From Anaerolineae bacterium (GTDB taxonomy: Bacteria; Chloroflexota; Anaerolineae; CG2-30-64-16), in the NCBI GenBank assembly GCA_025454565.1, contig JALOOE010000003.1, forward strand, positions 1 to 24,820: a DNA stretch of 24,820 bases, read 5' to 3'. The translations under genes were made by a program, and so were the position numbers. Position 1 is the first letter of the stretch, and every line of letters starts with the position of its first letter. The notes beneath the pieces are model-generated. The model was given only the letters and a program-made list of their open reading frames with translations, searched no databases and had not been told where the DNA came from. Positions 1 to 8,279 of the stretch are shown here, one piece after another.

Positions 1-2
1 TC

Positions 3-293
3 GACATCACCGCCGGCCATTCAGCCAAGCAGTTCATCCGCGGCGAGTGGTTCGTGGGGACGGCGGTGCTGACCTCACTGGTCTTTCTGATCTGCGCCAA
101 GTACCTGGGGCTGAGCATCTGGCCCGCCACCCTGATTTCGTTCGCCATCGGTTTCCTGTTCCGGGTCGCGGCGCTGTGGTTCGCCTGGGAAGAGCCGTTG
201 CCGAAGCTGCCCGCCCATGTCGTCGGCGAGGTAGCCAAGCGCGAGTCGCTCAAGGAGAAGATGGCGCCGGATTGGGAACCAAAGTACGAGTGA
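3..293 (+). CDS. TRIC/UPF0126-like membrane protein, C-terminal fragment
   Basis: This is the end of a gene that begins before the window; the reading frame is open from base 3 to a TGA at 291-293. The visible 96 residues start with a short polar loop (DITAGHSAKQ), then a GEWF-GTA turn, followed by two hydrophobic segments (around VLTSLVFLICAKYLGL and IWPATLISFAIGFLFRVAALWF) and a soluble tail beginning EEPLPKLP. A Gly-Glu-aromatic turn before the last two helices and a final R-hAhhF-W-LP pattern fit the C-terminal half of TRIC-type cation channels (UPF0126, YicG-like). Those proteins are inner-membrane trimers with repeated three-helix units. The assignment rests on pattern resemblance over a short piece and could be another small multi-helix membrane protein. 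The charged tail rich in Lys and Glu is cytoplasmic by the positive-inside rule. Confidence 0.55.
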   Translation, partial: DITAGHSAKQFIRGEWFVGTAVLTSLVFLICAKYLGLSIWPATLISFAIGFLFRVAALWFAWEEPLPKLPAHVVGEVAKRESLKEKMAPDWEPKYE

Positions 294-421
294 CGGCGCC
301 GTCGGCGGTCTGATATCCCGGGATCCGCCTGGACAGGGCTTCGAGGCCGAGATATTCGATGGCATCATTGCCTGTTCGCGATTATCGCCGAACAAGCGGA
401 ATGATACACACCGATAACCTG

Positions 422-450
422 ATGCCAGCAGGTTGTGCAGTGAGTAGAAT
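422..450 (+). promoter_or_regulatory. Possible sigma-70-type promoter for the DUF1254/1214 gene
   Basis: TAGAAT at 445-450 matches five of six bases of the -10 consensus. ATGCCA at 422-427, 17 bp upstream, matches four of six of the -35. It would give a short leader of about 20 nt before the ATG at 478. The site is weak and is seen only by consensus matching. Confidence 0.3.
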
Positions 451-477
451 GTACTTCAACCTTAATGGGGGTTTGAG

Positions 478-2850
478 ATGGCAAAGAACAACCAACAGTT
501 GGTACTCGCCTTTTTCGATGACGAGGGCGCCGCTCGCAAAGCGGTGGATGCCCTCAAGACATGGGATAAGGCGACGGAGGAGATCAAGCTCGGACAACTC
601 GGTATCCTTGTCAAGGACAAGGATGGGAAGATCAAGAAGGAATTGCTCGGGCCGCGCCAGGGCAAAAAAGGTGCGGGCATCGGCGTGGTGCTCGGCGCCG
701 TCGCGGCGGTGCTGTCCGGACCGATCGGCTGGGGCGCGCTGGTCGTCGGCGGTGTCGCCGGTGGTGTCATCGGGCACTTCATTCCTGCGGGTGTCGGAGG
801 CAAAGGTGCAAGCAAAGAAGGCATCGAGCAGCTCGGTGCTATGCTCGACGCAGGGCATGCCGTCGTAGCCGTGTTTGCCGAACCGGAGCAGGCCGACCCG
901 GTAACACAGAAGTTGATGGCCTTGGGCGGCAAAGCATCGGCCCACGCAGTCACGGAAGAACAGATGAATGCAACTGAGCAGGTAGAGGCGGGCACGCTGC
1001 CGCCGCCTGAGAACCAGCAGTTGGTGGCCGGCGTCTTCGCTACCAGGGCCGGCTACGACGCGGCCGCAAGCAAAATCAAGGCCATGGGGCCGCAACTGCA
1101 AATGGTCAATGCCAGCAACCTGCTCGTCCTGAGCAAGGATGAAGAAGGCAAGGTTGATGTGAGCGTGCTGGACATCGGCTCGAGCGCGGGTGTGGACCTG
1201 GTGGCGCTTGCCGATCGCGTGGCCGCCGACGTCAGCACGCTGGGCGGCAATGCGCCCAGCGACCCGACCGATCTGGCCGCGCGCGCCAGTCATTTGGGCC
1301 TGGCGCTCAACCCGGGCGCGGTAGCGATCAGTGTGTTTGTTGACAAGCAGTTTGCGCCAAAGGTCGAGGATGGCATCGGCAAAATGGGCGCCCAGATCCT
1401 CACCGCCGAGGACCTGACGCGGATCGGTGCAGGGTTGGGCGCGGCCCATGGCATGAACGATCTGGCCGCTAAAGCCGGCATGGTGGGCCAGGCTCCAGCT
1501 CCCGTCGCGCCGGCTGTCTTCGATTGGCACGCCGAGTACGCCTACTCGCTGGCCATCCAGGCCTATATCTATGGATTCCCGTATGTATACAACGCCTATA
1601 CGCGTTACAAGTGGACGAACATCCCCCAGGATCTGAAGCATGTGCCTTACTCGCCCGTCAACAAGTTCTGGCACGCCCAGGAGCTGATCGACGCCACCTA
1701 TCGGGACGGCGGCTGCCCGAACAACGACACCGCCTATTCGGTGGCTTGGGTCGATGTGAGCAAGGAGCCGATGATCCTCTCAATCCCGCAGATCGACCCC
1801 AAGCGCTACTGGACGATGGAGATGTTCGAGTTCATGTCGAACAACTTCGCGTATGTCGGCAAACGCTACGGCACCCAGGCGGGCCACTATGCCATCGTCG
1901 GGCCCAACTGGGAGGGCCAACTGCCCGCAGGCGTGACGCGCGTGGAACCCAACTCTCCGACGCCGTGGTTCTGCATTCTAGGCCGCACGGTAGTTAACGG
2001 TGTCGACGACCTCCCCAGGGTGCATACCATCCAGGCCGGGTACAAATTGACGCCGTTGAGCTACTGGGGCAAGCCCGAAGCCGAGCTGCCCGACCGCCGC
2101 GACGTCTACAAGCCGCCGCTGTCGATCGTCGGATCCGACGACCCGCTGGGACCGTGGAAGACCCTTAACGCCATGCTGGCCGAGAACCCGCCTCCCGCGC
2201 ACCACGCCATCCTGCTCAAGATGTTCGCCGAGATCGGCATCGGGCCGGGCCTGGATGTGGAACAGCAGCCCGAGGTTGTGAAGCAGGCCTTGCAGCGCGC
2301 GGCCGGCAAGGGCATGCTGCTGCTCAGGCAGCAGTTCATGAGCGGTGAATGGGCCATCATCTGCAATGGATGGCGGTACCCGGGACCGAAGATGGGCCGT
2401 TTTGGCGACGACTTTCTGAGGCGCGCCGCGGATCAGTCGCTCGTCGGCGTTACCGCCAACGATCCCGAAGAGGCCGTTTACCTGTTTACCACCGTGGATG
2501 ATCATGGTGACCCGTTGACAGGAGAGCACAAATACGAACTGATCTTCCCGGCGGGAATGACTCCGCCTGTCGACGCATTCTGGTCGCTGACCGTCTACGG
2601 CACCGACTACAACCTCGTTCCCAACGAGATCAACCGCTACTCGATCGGCGACCGGACCCCGAACGTCAAGCTGAACGCCGACGGCTCGACGACGTTCTAT
2701 TTCCAGGCTGACTCACCGGGATCGGACAAGGAGTCAAACTGGCTGCCGACCGGCCCCGCACCGTGGTTCCCGGTCTTGCGCATGTATATCCCGCACCCTG
2801 AGGTTGTGAACGCGACGTGGAAGTGCCCGCCGATGAGGCGGGTTGACTGA
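478..2850 (+). CDS. DUF1269-like module fused to DUF1254/DUF1214 protein
   Basis: This 790-aa protein has three parts. Residues 1-165 resemble DUF1269: an alpha/beta segment, a glycine-rich membrane hairpin at about 62-105 (GAGIGVVLGAVAAV, then VVGGVAGGVIGHF), and a second alpha/beta segment. Residues about 180-340 begin with ENQQLV, echoing NNQQLV near the N-terminus, and look like a second, degenerate copy without the membrane hairpin. From residue 348 (FDWHAEYAY) runs a DUF1254 domain with the IYGFPYVYN and NNDTAYS-type motifs. A DUF1214 domain follows at about 674-788 (FWSLTVYGTDY, NWLPTGPAPW). DUF1254/1214 proteins are usually exported through a signal peptide and their reaction is not firmly known. 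Here the membrane module replaces the signal peptide, suggesting membrane tethering. The ATG at 478 follows a G-rich stretch (GGGGG). The domain calls are firm; the activity is unknown. Confidence 0.85.
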   Translation: MAKNNQQLVLAFFDDEGAARKAVDALKTWDKATEEIKLGQLGILVKDKDGKIKKELLGPRQGKKGAGIGVVLGAVAAVLSGPIGWGALVVGGVAGGVIGHFIPAGVGGKGASKEGIEQLGAMLDAGHAVVAVFAEPEQADPVTQKLMALGGKASAHAVTEEQMNATEQVEAGTLPPPENQQLVAGVFATRAGYDAAASKIKAMGPQLQMVNASNLLVLSKDEEGKVDVSVLDIGSSAGVDLVALADRVAADVSTLGGNAPSDPTDLAARASHLGLALNPGAVAISVFVDKQFAPKVEDGIGKMGAQILTAEDLTRIGAGLGAAHGMNDLAAKAGMVGQAPAPVAPAVFDWHAEYAYSLAIQAYIYGFPYVYNAYTRYKWTNIPQDLKHVPYSPVNKFWHAQELIDATYRDGGCPNNDTAYSVAWVDVSKEPMILSIPQIDPKRYWTMEMFEFMSNNFAYVGKRYGTQAGHYAIVGPNWEGQLPAGVTRVEPNSPTPWFCILGRTVVNGVDDLPRVHTIQAGYKLTPLSYWGKPEAELPDRRDVYKPPLSIVGSDDPLGPWKTLNAMLAENPPPAHHAILLKMFAEIGIGPGLDVEQQPEVVKQALQRAAGKGMLLLRQQFMSGEWAIICNGWRYPGPKMGRFGDDFLRRAADQSLVGVTANDPEEAVYLFTTVDDHGDPLTGEHKYELIFPAGMTPPVDAFWSLTVYGTDYNLVPNEINRYSIGDRTPNVKLNADGSTTFYFQADSPGSDKESNWLPTGPAPWFPVLRMYIPHPEVVNATWKCPPMRRVD

Positions 2851-2922
2851 GCGATCGTAACTGCCTACCAGGGCGGGTGTTGGTGATTTCGCCACAACCC
2901 GGACACTCGCCCCGGTAGCGGG

Positions 2923-3083
2923 TTGATAACGGCGGCGGCCGCGCTGAGCGGCGCCATGTTGGTTTTCCACTGGCTGAAACACTGGAGCTATCTCGACGCT
3001 CTCTGCATCTGCGTCATCAGTCTGGCGACTATGGGCTACGGTGATCTGCCCCCGACGACGCCGTTCGCCAGGTGTTCACGCGA
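2923..3083 (+). pseudogene. Potassium-channel pore remnant (Ion_trans_2 type)
   Basis: Starting from a TTG at 2923 the frame reads a hydrophobic helix (TAAAALSGAMLVFHWL), then HWSYLDALC, a pore helix, and the potassium selectivity filter TMGYGD, followed by LPPTTPFA. That is the order of a two-helix bacterial potassium channel: TM1, pore helix, filter, post-filter loop. The expected continuation (R-V-F-T before TM2) appears only in another frame at about 3069-3080 (QVFT), so a frameshift lies near 3067-3072. No second helix follows in any frame and the upstream part is cut by a stop at 2884. This is a decayed or truncated channel gene rather than a working one. The ORF could continue to 3195, but its last 40 residues are polar and overlap the next gene. 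Confidence 0.6.
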
Positions 3084-3157
3084 AAAGCATCTGTCAGCCC
3101 GCTCCCCCGTCCTAAGGCATGGGAGACGAAAACCTCATTCATCAGGAGAGACACATC

Positions 3158-3634
3158 ATGGAAGCCAAACACAAAAACGTCAAGTCGGTCGCTGAAGCGA
3201 ACGAGATCGAGGCGCTGTTCGTCCAGACCTCGCACGGTATGAGCTATGAGAACGGCAAGCTCACCCTGCACACCCTGGCCCCTACGACCCTATTCTTCTC
3301 GGACCGGCCCGACCGGGTGACCGGCCACATCACCTCGCAGGAATTCGTGGATAGCTGGGACAAGGGCCCGGACAACTTCGCCTCTAACCCACCGAACGCG
3401 GTGCTCTCGATCTTTCATCCTGACATGGTCAGCGATGTCGTCGTGGAACTGACGACGCCAATCCTCCAGGGCAATCAGCTCACATATGCAGTGACCATCC
3501 TGGACGGCGAGATGCCGGCCGACGGCGGTCCCAGCGCGCTTTTCATCGATGTCATCGGTCGCCCTCTGTCACCGGTATCGGTGGCAGGCATGCATCGTCG
3601 CGATCGTCGCGAGGACCGGCGCGATCGGCGTTAG
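3158..3634 (+). CDS. Conserved hypothetical protein (sulfatase-cassette partner)
   Basis: A 158-aa soluble protein. The ATG at 3158 is chosen because AGGAGA (3144-3149) sits eight bases upstream; an earlier in-frame start at 3119 lacks such a site. The sequence is beta-rich with no signal peptide or membrane helix. It has recurring segments such as LTLHTLAPTTLFFSDRP, GHITSQEFV and NPPNAVLSIF, then SDVVVELTTP and LTYAVTILDGEMP. I recall this pattern from an uncharacterised family in soil and marine bacteria, but I cannot name a Pfam family and assign no function. The C-terminus is a striking Arg/Asp-rich tail (RRDRREDRRDRR), possibly for nucleic acid or surface binding, or simply low complexity. 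The gene ends about 50 bases before the sulfatase start, so co-transcription is likely. Confidence 0.7.
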   Translation: MEAKHKNVKSVAEANEIEALFVQTSHGMSYENGKLTLHTLAPTTLFFSDRPDRVTGHITSQEFVDSWDKGPDNFASNPPNAVLSIFHPDMVSDVVVELTTPILQGNQLTYAVTILDGEMPADGGPSALFIDVIGRPLSPVSVAGMHRRDRREDRRDRR

Positions 3635-3685
3635 CAGGTGTCGCAATCGGATGAGCATAGCGCATCTGGCGCGAGGAGAATCAGT

Positions 3686-6595
3686 ATGAGCAAGGACGAA
3701 AAGAACATCGTTGTCGTGGCCGCCTACATGGGAACTGAGCCCGCCAAAAAGAACTTCGACCAGCTCACGCAGTTGGTGAAGGACAAGAAGATCAAGAGCG
3801 ACGGCATGATCCTGGTCGAGAAGGACAAGGACGGCCAGTTGCTTGTCACTGAGACCGGCGACCATCTTGGCCGCAAGGGGATGGAATGGGGTGGCGGGGT
3901 CGGTCTGCTGGTCGGTCTCTTCGCGCCGCCGCTGCTGGCCGCGATCGCCGTAGGCGCCGCAGCCGGCGCGCTGGTCGGCAAGTTTGCCAAGAACAAGATC
4001 GTAGGCAGCCTCGAAGGCGGGCTCGGGCAGAACCTCAAACCGGGCCAGGCCGCGATCCTGGCCATCGTCGAGGAAGGAGATCGCCTGACCGCCGAACAGG
4101 CGTTGGCTGACTCACCGGCCAAGTCGGTGGCAGTCATGGAAGAAGGCGGCACAAAGGGCTTGAAGGCGGCCCTGAACGAGGCCAGGGGCAAGTTCAACCC
4201 CGACCGTACCGTGCTGCCGATCCCCGACAAAACCTTCGGCGGCGCGATTGCCCGCACGATGGACCAGGCGGTTGCCGACTGGAGCTTCATCCCCGGCCCG
4301 AAGGCGCCCGACAGCGCACCCAATGTGTTGATCGTCCTCGTTGACGACGCCGGGTTTGGTGGGCCGGAGCCCTACGGCGGTGAGATACGCACGCCGACTC
4401 TGGAGCGAATCCAGCAGATGGGCCTGACTTACAACGCCTTCCACGTGACCGCGGTGTGCTCGCCAACCCGGGCGGCGCTGCTCACCGGACGCAACCATCA
4501 CCGCGTCGGCATGGGTGGCATCGCCGAGTTTCCGGGGCCATTCCCCGGCTACACCGGCACACGGCCACGGAGTTGCACTGCACTGCCGCGCATCTTGAAG
4601 GAGAACGGCTACATCACCGGCGGCTTCGGCAAGTGGCACATGACGCCGGGCCGCGAGATGGGGCCGGCCGGTCCCTTCGAGCACTGGCCACAGGCCTGGG
4701 GCTTCGACCACTGGTGGGGGTTCCTGACCGGCGCGGCGGGACAGTACGATCCGGTCATCACCCAGGACAACGCGGTTCTCGGCGTCCCAGAGGGCAAAGA
4801 CGGGAAGCTCTACTATTTCCCCGATGACATTACCGACAAGACCATCGAGTGGCTGCACGCCGTCCGCGCCCACGACGCCAACAAGCCGTGGTTCGTCTAT
4901 TACTCCACCGGCGCCACCCATGCGCCGCATCATGTGGCGAAGGAGTGGGCTGACAAATACAAGGGCCAGTTTGACGACGGTTGGGACAAATACCGCGAGC
5001 GGACCCTCGAGCGCCAGAAGAAGCTCGGTATTGTGCCGCCGGATACCCAGTTGGCGGCCCGGCCCGCCCCGTACCCGGCCTGGGATACGCTCAACGCCGC
5101 GGAGAAGAAGCTGTATGCGCGCCAGATGGAAGTGTTCGCCGGCTTCTCGGAGAATACCGATTGGAATGTGGGCCGGCTCATCGATGAAGTCGAGGCGATG
5201 GGTGAACTCGAAAATACGTTGATCCTCTACATCTGGGGGGACAACGGCGCCAGCATGGAGGGCACGATCACCGGCTCCTTCAACGAAACAACGTTCTTCA
5301 ACGGCATCGTGCTGAACGCTGAGCAGCAACTGGCAATCATCGAGAAGTTCGGCGGCACCGAAGCGCTGGGCGGCTTCCACACCGCACCACACTTCGCGGC
5401 GGCCTGGGCGCACGCCAATAACACGCCGTTCCAGTGGGGCAAGCAGATGGCCAGCCACCTGGGCGGCACGCGCGACCCAATGGTCGTCGCCTGGCCGAAC
5501 CGCATCAAACCCGATGCCCAGATCCGCAACCAGTTCACGCACTGCATCGATATCGCGCCAACCATCCTCGAACTCGTTGGAATCCCGGAACCGAAGGTCG
5601 TGGATGGCATCGTACAGGAACCGATGGACGGCACGAGCTTCGCCTATACGCTCGAAGAACCCAAGGCCCCTGAACGGCACACGGTGCAATACTTCGAGAT
5701 GTACGGCAGTCGCGCCATCTACAAGGACGGCTGGTGGGCCTGCGCCCGGCTCGATAAGCTGCCGTGGGACTTCTCCCCGGCCACGCTCGGCCGCTTCAAG
5801 CCGGGCAGCGGATATGACCCCGACCAGGATCCGTGGGAGCTCTACTACCTGCCGGATGACTTCAGCCAGGCCAAAAACCTGGCGGCCGAAAAACCGGAGA
5901 AGCTGGCCGAAATGAGGGAACTCTTCTGGCAGGAGGCAGAGCGCAACCGGGCGCTGCCGTTGCTCGGAGGCATGGCCGTATTCTTTGGCGTCCTGCCGCC
6001 CATGCCGACGGTGACACGCTTCAACTTCGCCGGCGACGTCCAGAACGTGTCGACCTCCGTCATCCCGCGCATCTATGGACGCTCCTATGCGATCGAGGCC
6101 GAGCTGGAAGTCCCGGAGGGGGGTGCCGAGGGTGTGTTGTGCGCCTTCGCCGACTTCATCGGCGGGTTCTCCTTGTGGGTCGATGAGCAGCGCCGCCTCA
6201 TCCACACCTACCAGTTCCTCGGCGTGGACACCTACAAGCAGGTCTCGACCGAGCCGATTCCGACCGGCGACGTGACCGTGAAAATGCTGTTCGAGATCGA
6301 CGAGCCGAAACCGGGGGCCGGCGGCAAAGTGACGCTGTGGGCCAACGACAGGCAGATCGGCGAAGGCACGATGCCCCACTCGGTGGCGATGCTGTTTACG
6401 ACCTATGCCGGCATGGATATGGGCCGCGACAACGGCGGTGTGGTCGACCTGGCTTACGAGGATAAGGCGCCCTACGCCTTCACCGGCAAACTGAAGAAGG
6501 TCGTCTTCGATTTGAAGCCAGTGCATGCTGAAGCAGAGCAAGGTCTGCACCAGCACGCGATGATCAATGCTGTGGCTGCCGGCGCCGCCGCCTGA
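3686..6595 (+). CDS. DUF1269-like module fused to arylsulfatase
   Basis: A 969-aa protein expected to hydrolyse sulfate esters. Residues 1-160 form a DUF1269-like module with a glycine-rich membrane hairpin at about 70-98 (GGGVGLLVGLFAPP, IAVGAAAGALVG). The sulfatase domain begins near residue 210 with metal-binding Asp220-Asp221 in LVDDAGFG. The formylglycine signature CSPTR starts at Cys258, the active-site GKWH has Lys316 and His318, and a second metal pair is Asp519-Asn520 in WGDNGA. The C-terminal 200 residues are the beta-rich region typical of the long (about 780 aa) arylsulfatase class. Cys258 would need conversion by a formylglycine-generating enzyme, not seen here. The ATG at 3686 follows GAGGAGA (3673-3679); the upstream GTG at 3638 has no such site. 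No signal peptide is present, so the DUF1269 module probably anchors the enzyme. The true substrate is unknown. Confidence 0.93.
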   Translation: MSKDEKNIVVVAAYMGTEPAKKNFDQLTQLVKDKKIKSDGMILVEKDKDGQLLVTETGDHLGRKGMEWGGGVGLLVGLFAPPLLAAIAVGAAAGALVGKFAKNKIVGSLEGGLGQNLKPGQAAILAIVEEGDRLTAEQALADSPAKSVAVMEEGGTKGLKAALNEARGKFNPDRTVLPIPDKTFGGAIARTMDQAVADWSFIPGPKAPDSAPNVLIVLVDDAGFGGPEPYGGEIRTPTLERIQQMGLTYNAFHVTAVCSPTRAALLTGRNHHRVGMGGIAEFPGPFPGYTGTRPRSCTALPRILKENGYITGGFGKWHMTPGREMGPAGPFEHWPQAWGFDHWWGFLTGAAGQYDPVITQDNAVLGVPEGKDGKLYYFPDDITDKTIEWLHAVRAHDANKPWFVYYSTGATHAPHHVAKEWADKYKGQFDDGWDKYRERTLERQKKLGIVPPDTQLAARPAPYPAWDTLNAAEKKLYARQMEVFAGFSENTDWNVGRLIDEVEAMGELENTLILYIWGDNGASMEGTITGSFNETTFFNGIVLNAEQQLAIIEKFGGTEALGGFHTAPHFAAAWAHANNTPFQWGKQMASHLGGTRDPMVVAWPNRIKPDAQIRNQFTHCIDIAPTILELVGIPEPKVVDGIVQEPMDGTSFAYTLEEPKAPERHTVQYFEMYGSRAIYKDGWWACARLDKLPWDFSPATLGRFKPGSGYDPDQDPWELYYLPDDFSQAKNLAAEKPEKLAEMRELFWQEAERNRALPLLGGMAVFFGVLPPMPTVTRFNFAGDVQNVSTSVIPRIYGRSYAIEAELEVPEGGAEGVLCAFADFIGGFSLWVDEQRRLIHTYQFLGVDTYKQVSTEPIPTGDVTVKMLFEIDEPKPGAGGKVTLWANDRQIGEGTMPHSVAMLFTTYAGMDMGRDNGGVVDLAYEDKAPYAFTGKLKKVVFDLKPVHAEAEQGLHQHAMINAVAAGAAA

Positions 6596-6676
6596 GTTTG
6601 TGTCGGCTTGGGAGACCTCGGCTTTCACCGTGAGCAGCGCCGCGGTCTCCTGGATCAGATGACGCAATGAACGCTT

Positions 6677-6717
6677 CCTCTCCGGTCGCCGCTCCTGGAG
6701 CGCGGCGACCGGAGAGG
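6677..6717 (+). terminator. Strong hairpin after the sulfatase gene
   Basis: The arms at 6677-6692 and 6702-6717 are perfect 16-bp reverse complements (CCTCTCCGGTCGCCGC and its complement) around a 9-nt loop. The loop can itself form GCTCC-T-GGAGC. It lies 82 bases after the sulfatase stop. There is no U-run after it, so it is not a textbook intrinsic terminator, but it could end or protect the transcript. Confidence 0.5.
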
Positions 6718-6867
6718 CCAGGCGGCAGTTATGCCTGGAGACTGCGCAAACAAAGAAGCGCATCAGCACAGCCAATTGTGGGAAGGGGAGGTGCAGACAG
6801 GATAATCCGAACCCGAGCGTATGAGCGTCAGGCATCAAAGCCTTCGTCGCTGAAGAAGATGCAAAAC

Positions 6868-7000
6868 AACGAGTCGCTCGCTCGTCGCAACGAGTCGCTC
6901 GCTCGTCGCAACGAGTCGCTCGCTCGTCGCAACGAGTCGCTCGCTCGTCGCAACGAGTCGCTCGCCGCTCGCTCGTCGCAACGAGTCGCTCGCTTCGTCC
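6868..7000. repeat. 21-bp tandem repeat array
   Basis: Four identical 21-bp units occupy 6868-6888, 6889-6909, 6910-6930 and 6931-6951. A fifth unit (6952-6979) carries a 7-bp insertion and a sixth (6980-7000) diverges in its last third. Each unit contains CGAG-TCG-CTCG, able to fold into a small stem. Because 21 is divisible by three, the array is open in several frames; one reads NESLARR repeats. It lies 62 bases upstream of the AI-2E family gene. The remaining bases of the 6596-7061 gap show only the hairpin at 6677 and no gene. Confidence 0.9.
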
Positions 7001-7061
7001 CCAACGTGGTTGGGCGGAACGCCAATCTCTCTTGGTGAGCAACCAAGAAATTAGGAGGAGT

Positions 7062-8279
7062 ATGGACACTAGGAAGATATCTCTGAGCGGAGGACTCGTC
7101 GCGCTGGCGGCGGTGATCATTATCTATTGGGGCGTGCAATCGCTTGCCTTCATTCTCACGCCGTTACTCGTAGCCATGGTCATCACCATCTGCATCCTCC
7201 CCCTGCCCGGCCGCCTGGCTAAGAAGGGCATGAAGCCAGGCCTGGCGCTGATCCTGACGATCCTGCTCGTCGTCGCGGTCCTGGCGCTGACCTGCTTCAT
7301 CGTGGTCGCGTCGGCCGGGAAGTTGGCCGGACTGTTACCGACATATACTGCCAACCTGGCGATGCAAGGATCTTCGCCTGCAGCGTCCTCCACTTCTGCG
7401 CCAACGCCCCAAACATCGCCCCTCCAGGCCTCCACGACAGTAACAGCGACCACCCTCGCCCAATCGCTGGAGTCACTGACCGGCACGAGTCTCAGCAGCC
7501 TGCAATCGGCGGTAAGTCCTTCGCAAGCCAGCGGGGTCGCCGCCGCCATCGTCACAGCCGCCGGCAAAGCGGTAGCGCAGGTGTTCCTTATTCTCTTCAT
7601 TTTCGCCTTTATGTTGAGCGCAGCCTTCTCGCTGCGAGACAAGACGGTCGCCGGCTTCGGCCCCGACAGTCCGGTGATGGCCAAGGTTCAGGAGTTCACC
7701 TCTGAGACTCGGCAGTACATGAATCTCCTGACGGTCATCAACCTGCTGGTAGCCGTCGGTGACACGGTCTTCCTCTACTTCATGGGGATCCCCTTTGCCC
7801 TGCTCTGGGGCATCCTGGCGTTCGCGATGGGCTACATCCCGAGCATCGGCTGGTGGATCTCGCTCATTCCGCCGTTCCTGCTGGCATGGGCGCAATACGG
7901 CATCCAAAAGGCCTTGATTGTCCTGGTGGCCTATGTCGTGATCAACGGCGGCGTGCAGAATATCATCCAGCCCAAGTTGATGGGCAAGGGGCTGCGCATC
8001 TCACCGCTGGTCGTTTTCGTCTCCGTGATCGTCTGGGCGACCCTGCTGGGCGGGATGGGCGCCCTGATCGCCGTGCCTCTCACCATGCTCGTGATGAAGG
8101 TGCTCGAGAGCAGCGAGAGCAGCCGCTGGATCGCGGTGCTGATGCGCATTGGCTCGGAGAGTGAAGGAGATGAGGATAAGCAGGCATTCGAGCGACTGAA
8201 GGGCCTCGGGGGCAAGCTGCGCGATGCGATGCCGGTCGGCGCCCACGATGCAAAGGATAAAGAAACTGCGGCAAGCTGA
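7062..8279 (+). CDS. AI-2E family transporter (UPF0118, PF01594)
   Basis: A 405-aa integral membrane protein of the family that includes the autoinducer-2 exporter TqsA and many permeases of unknown substrate. It shows an N-terminal helical pair (residues about 10-45), a helix near 60-90, then the conserved C-terminal block of four or five helices. That block includes GIPFALLWGILAF, GYIPSIGWW, the NGGVQNIIQPKLMG motif, and GGMGALIAVPLT, all characteristic of this family. Residues about 103-150 form an unusual Ser/Thr/Pro-rich insertion in the extracytoplasmic loop. The ATG at 7062 follows AGGAGGAG (7053-7060); the spacing is short, and the alternative TTG at 7032 lacks a site. A polar acidic tail of about 50 residues ends the protein. 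The substrate cannot be read from the sequence. Confidence 0.93.
   Translation: MDTRKISLSGGLVALAAVIIIYWGVQSLAFILTPLLVAMVITICILPLPGRLAKKGMKPGLALILTILLVVAVLALTCFIVVASAGKLAGLLPTYTANLAMQGSSPAASSTSAPTPQTSPLQASTTVTATTLAQSLESLTGTSLSSLQSAVSPSQASGVAAAIVTAAGKAVAQVFLILFIFAFMLSAAFSLRDKTVAGFGPDSPVMAKVQEFTSETRQYMNLLTVINLLVAVGDTVFLYFMGIPFALLWGILAFAMGYIPSIGWWISLIPPFLLAWAQYGIQKALIVLVAYVVINGGVQNIIQPKLMGKGLRISPLVVFVSVIVWATLLGGMGALIAVPLTMLVMKVLESSESSRWIAVLMRIGSESEGDEDKQAFERLKGLGGKLRDAMPVGAHDAKDKETAAS

Noticed and set aside
382..1674. A 430-aa minus-strand open frame opposite the DUF1254/1214 gene
   Set aside because: It is a shadow of the plus-strand gene, which carries the recognisable domains; the minus product has none.
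3638..3685. Earlier GTG start for the sulfatase gene
   Set aside because: It has no ribosome site, while the ATG at 3686 follows GAGGAGA.
6868..7000. Possible CRISPR array
   Set aside because: The units abut with no unique spacers and there are no cas genes nearby.
6667..7038. An open frame encoding NESLARR repeats
   Set aside because: It comes from the 21-bp array and has no ribosome site or domain, so the array is best read as non-coding repeat.
4112..7120. A 1002-aa open frame on the minus strand covering the sulfatase gene and the repeat array
   Set aside because: It is antisense to a clearly coding gene with intact catalytic motifs, and its protein is low-complexity with no domains. 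High GC and the repeat, whose length is a multiple of three, keep it open.
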